A program made the position numbers and the translations under genes. From NCBI GenBank assembly GCA_026004735.1, contig BPJS01000001.1, positions 3,607,641 through 3,671,640 on the forward strand: DNA of 64,000 nucleotides, given 5' to 3'. Below the pieces are notes generated by a model. It did no database searches. It worked only from the letters and a program-made list of their open reading frames with translations, and was not told the DNA's origin. Position 1 is the first letter of the stretch. Each line of letters begins with the position of its first letter. The DNA comes from Isosphaeraceae bacterium (GTDB lineage Bacteria; Planctomycetota; Planctomycetia; Isosphaerales; Isosphaeraceae). Shown in pieces: positions 63,634 to 64,000 of the stretch.

Positions 63634-64000
63634 TTAAGAAACTTGGGCCAGCGCGTTCAGGACATTCATGGGCGTCATCGGCCACCGCGGCACGCGGACG
63701 CCTATGGCATTGGAAACCGCATTGCCGATCGCCGCCGCGGTGCTGATCGTCGGGGGCTCGCCCACCCCGATCACCCCGCGCGCTCGCATCTCCGGCGTGT
63801 GGTAGGCAATCACCTCGATTTCAGGGATGTCGCTGGCACCGGCCAGCTTGTACAGCTCCATGTCCGGGTTCAGGAACAACCCGGTCGTCGGGTCCATCAC
63901 CCGCTCCTCAAACAGCGCATAATTCAGGCCGCCGATCACCCCGCCATACACCTGGCTTCGCCAGGTCAGCATGTCGAGGATCAGCCCCGAATCCTGCACC
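63634..64000 (-). CDS. Molybdopterin-binding subunit of a xanthine dehydrogenase-type enzyme, N-terminal part outside window
   Basis: Only the last about 121 residues lie in the window. They contain the C-terminal part of the large molybdenum-hydroxylase subunit: VYGGVIGGLNYALFEE, ERVMDPTTGLFLNPDMELYKLAGASDIPEI, and the active-site Glu in RGVIGVGEPPTISTAAAIGNAVSNAIG. The operon order here is large subunit, FAD subunit, small Cys-rich gene, all on the minus strand. Whether a separate [2Fe-2S] subunit gene lies upstream cannot be seen. Confidence 0.9.
   Translation of the reverse strand, partial: VQDSGLILDMLTWRSQVYGGVIGGLNYALFEERVMDPTTGLFLNPDMELYKLAGASDIPEIEVIAYHTPEMRARGVIGVGEPPTISTAAAIGNAVSNAIGVRVPRWPMTPMNVLNALAQVS

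Overview
The window is a GC-rich chromosomal segment that looks like a planctomycete, probably of the Isosphaeraceae/Gemmatales type (inference). The supporting marks are a DUF1501 plus DUF1549/DUF1553 pair, a very long SecA ending in a SEC-C zinc motif, FHA/PQQ-propeller and TPR envelope proteins, a PqqD-M50-HlyD protein with two HlyD partners, a secreted subtilase with the N-terminal motif RLEERQVLA, and an HExxHxxGxxH metalloprotease of the DUF5117 type. I found no tRNA, rRNA, CRISPR array, insertion sequence or phage gene. It is a dense, mostly housekeeping and envelope region, with many four-base start/stop overlaps.

Layout. 1-3.2 kb: partial RNase D and an alpha/beta hydrolase (minus), then a secreted protein with an ExbD-like tail overlapping rpiA (plus). 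3.2-9.2 kb: six minus-strand genes that read as one operon, namely a YjhG/YagF-type sugar-acid dehydratase, a nucleoside deaminase, a 71-aa zinc ribbon, kynB, kynU and a RuBisCO-like protein. 9.3-13.2 kb: DUF1501 and DUF1549/DUF1553 pair. 13.4 kb: GbsR/MarR regulator. 14.0-24.8 kb: a tightly coupled five-gene minus-strand envelope operon (prenyltransferase-like repeats with HEAT, one-TM TonB-like protein, FHA-TM-propeller, TPR with an SBP_bac_5 domain, and a secreted unknown). 25-34 kb: small hypothetical, thiO, DtxR/MntR regulator, RlmI-like methyltransferase, clpS, and a sugar-nucleotide operon (UAP1-like pyrophosphorylase, manC, ruvX, an NAD-dependent epimerase), then a metallo-beta-lactamase-fold hydrolase.

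34.5-40.3 kb: secA with its own sigma70-type promoter, kdtA and a DUF3467 protein. 40.7-46.4 kb: giant secreted subtilase and a GH9 glycoside hydrolase. 46.6-52.3 kb: GAF-HlyD, HlyD adaptor and PqqD-M50-HlyD operon. 52.6-59.2 kb: epimerase, tandem thioredoxin-like protein, secreted metalloprotease and a YiiX-type permuted-papain protein, with readable promoters, a terminator and hairpins. 59.3-64 kb: thyX, a UvrD/PcrA helicase, and the end of a xanthine-dehydrogenase-type operon with a small Cys-rich last gene.

The most interesting units are the RuBisCO-like/kynurenine/sugar-acid cluster, the five-gene envelope operon, the three-gene PqqD-M50-HlyD cluster, and SecA, whose scaffold region carries about five copies of a module that is single in E. 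coli SecA. All functions are assigned from motifs read by eye; no database search was run.
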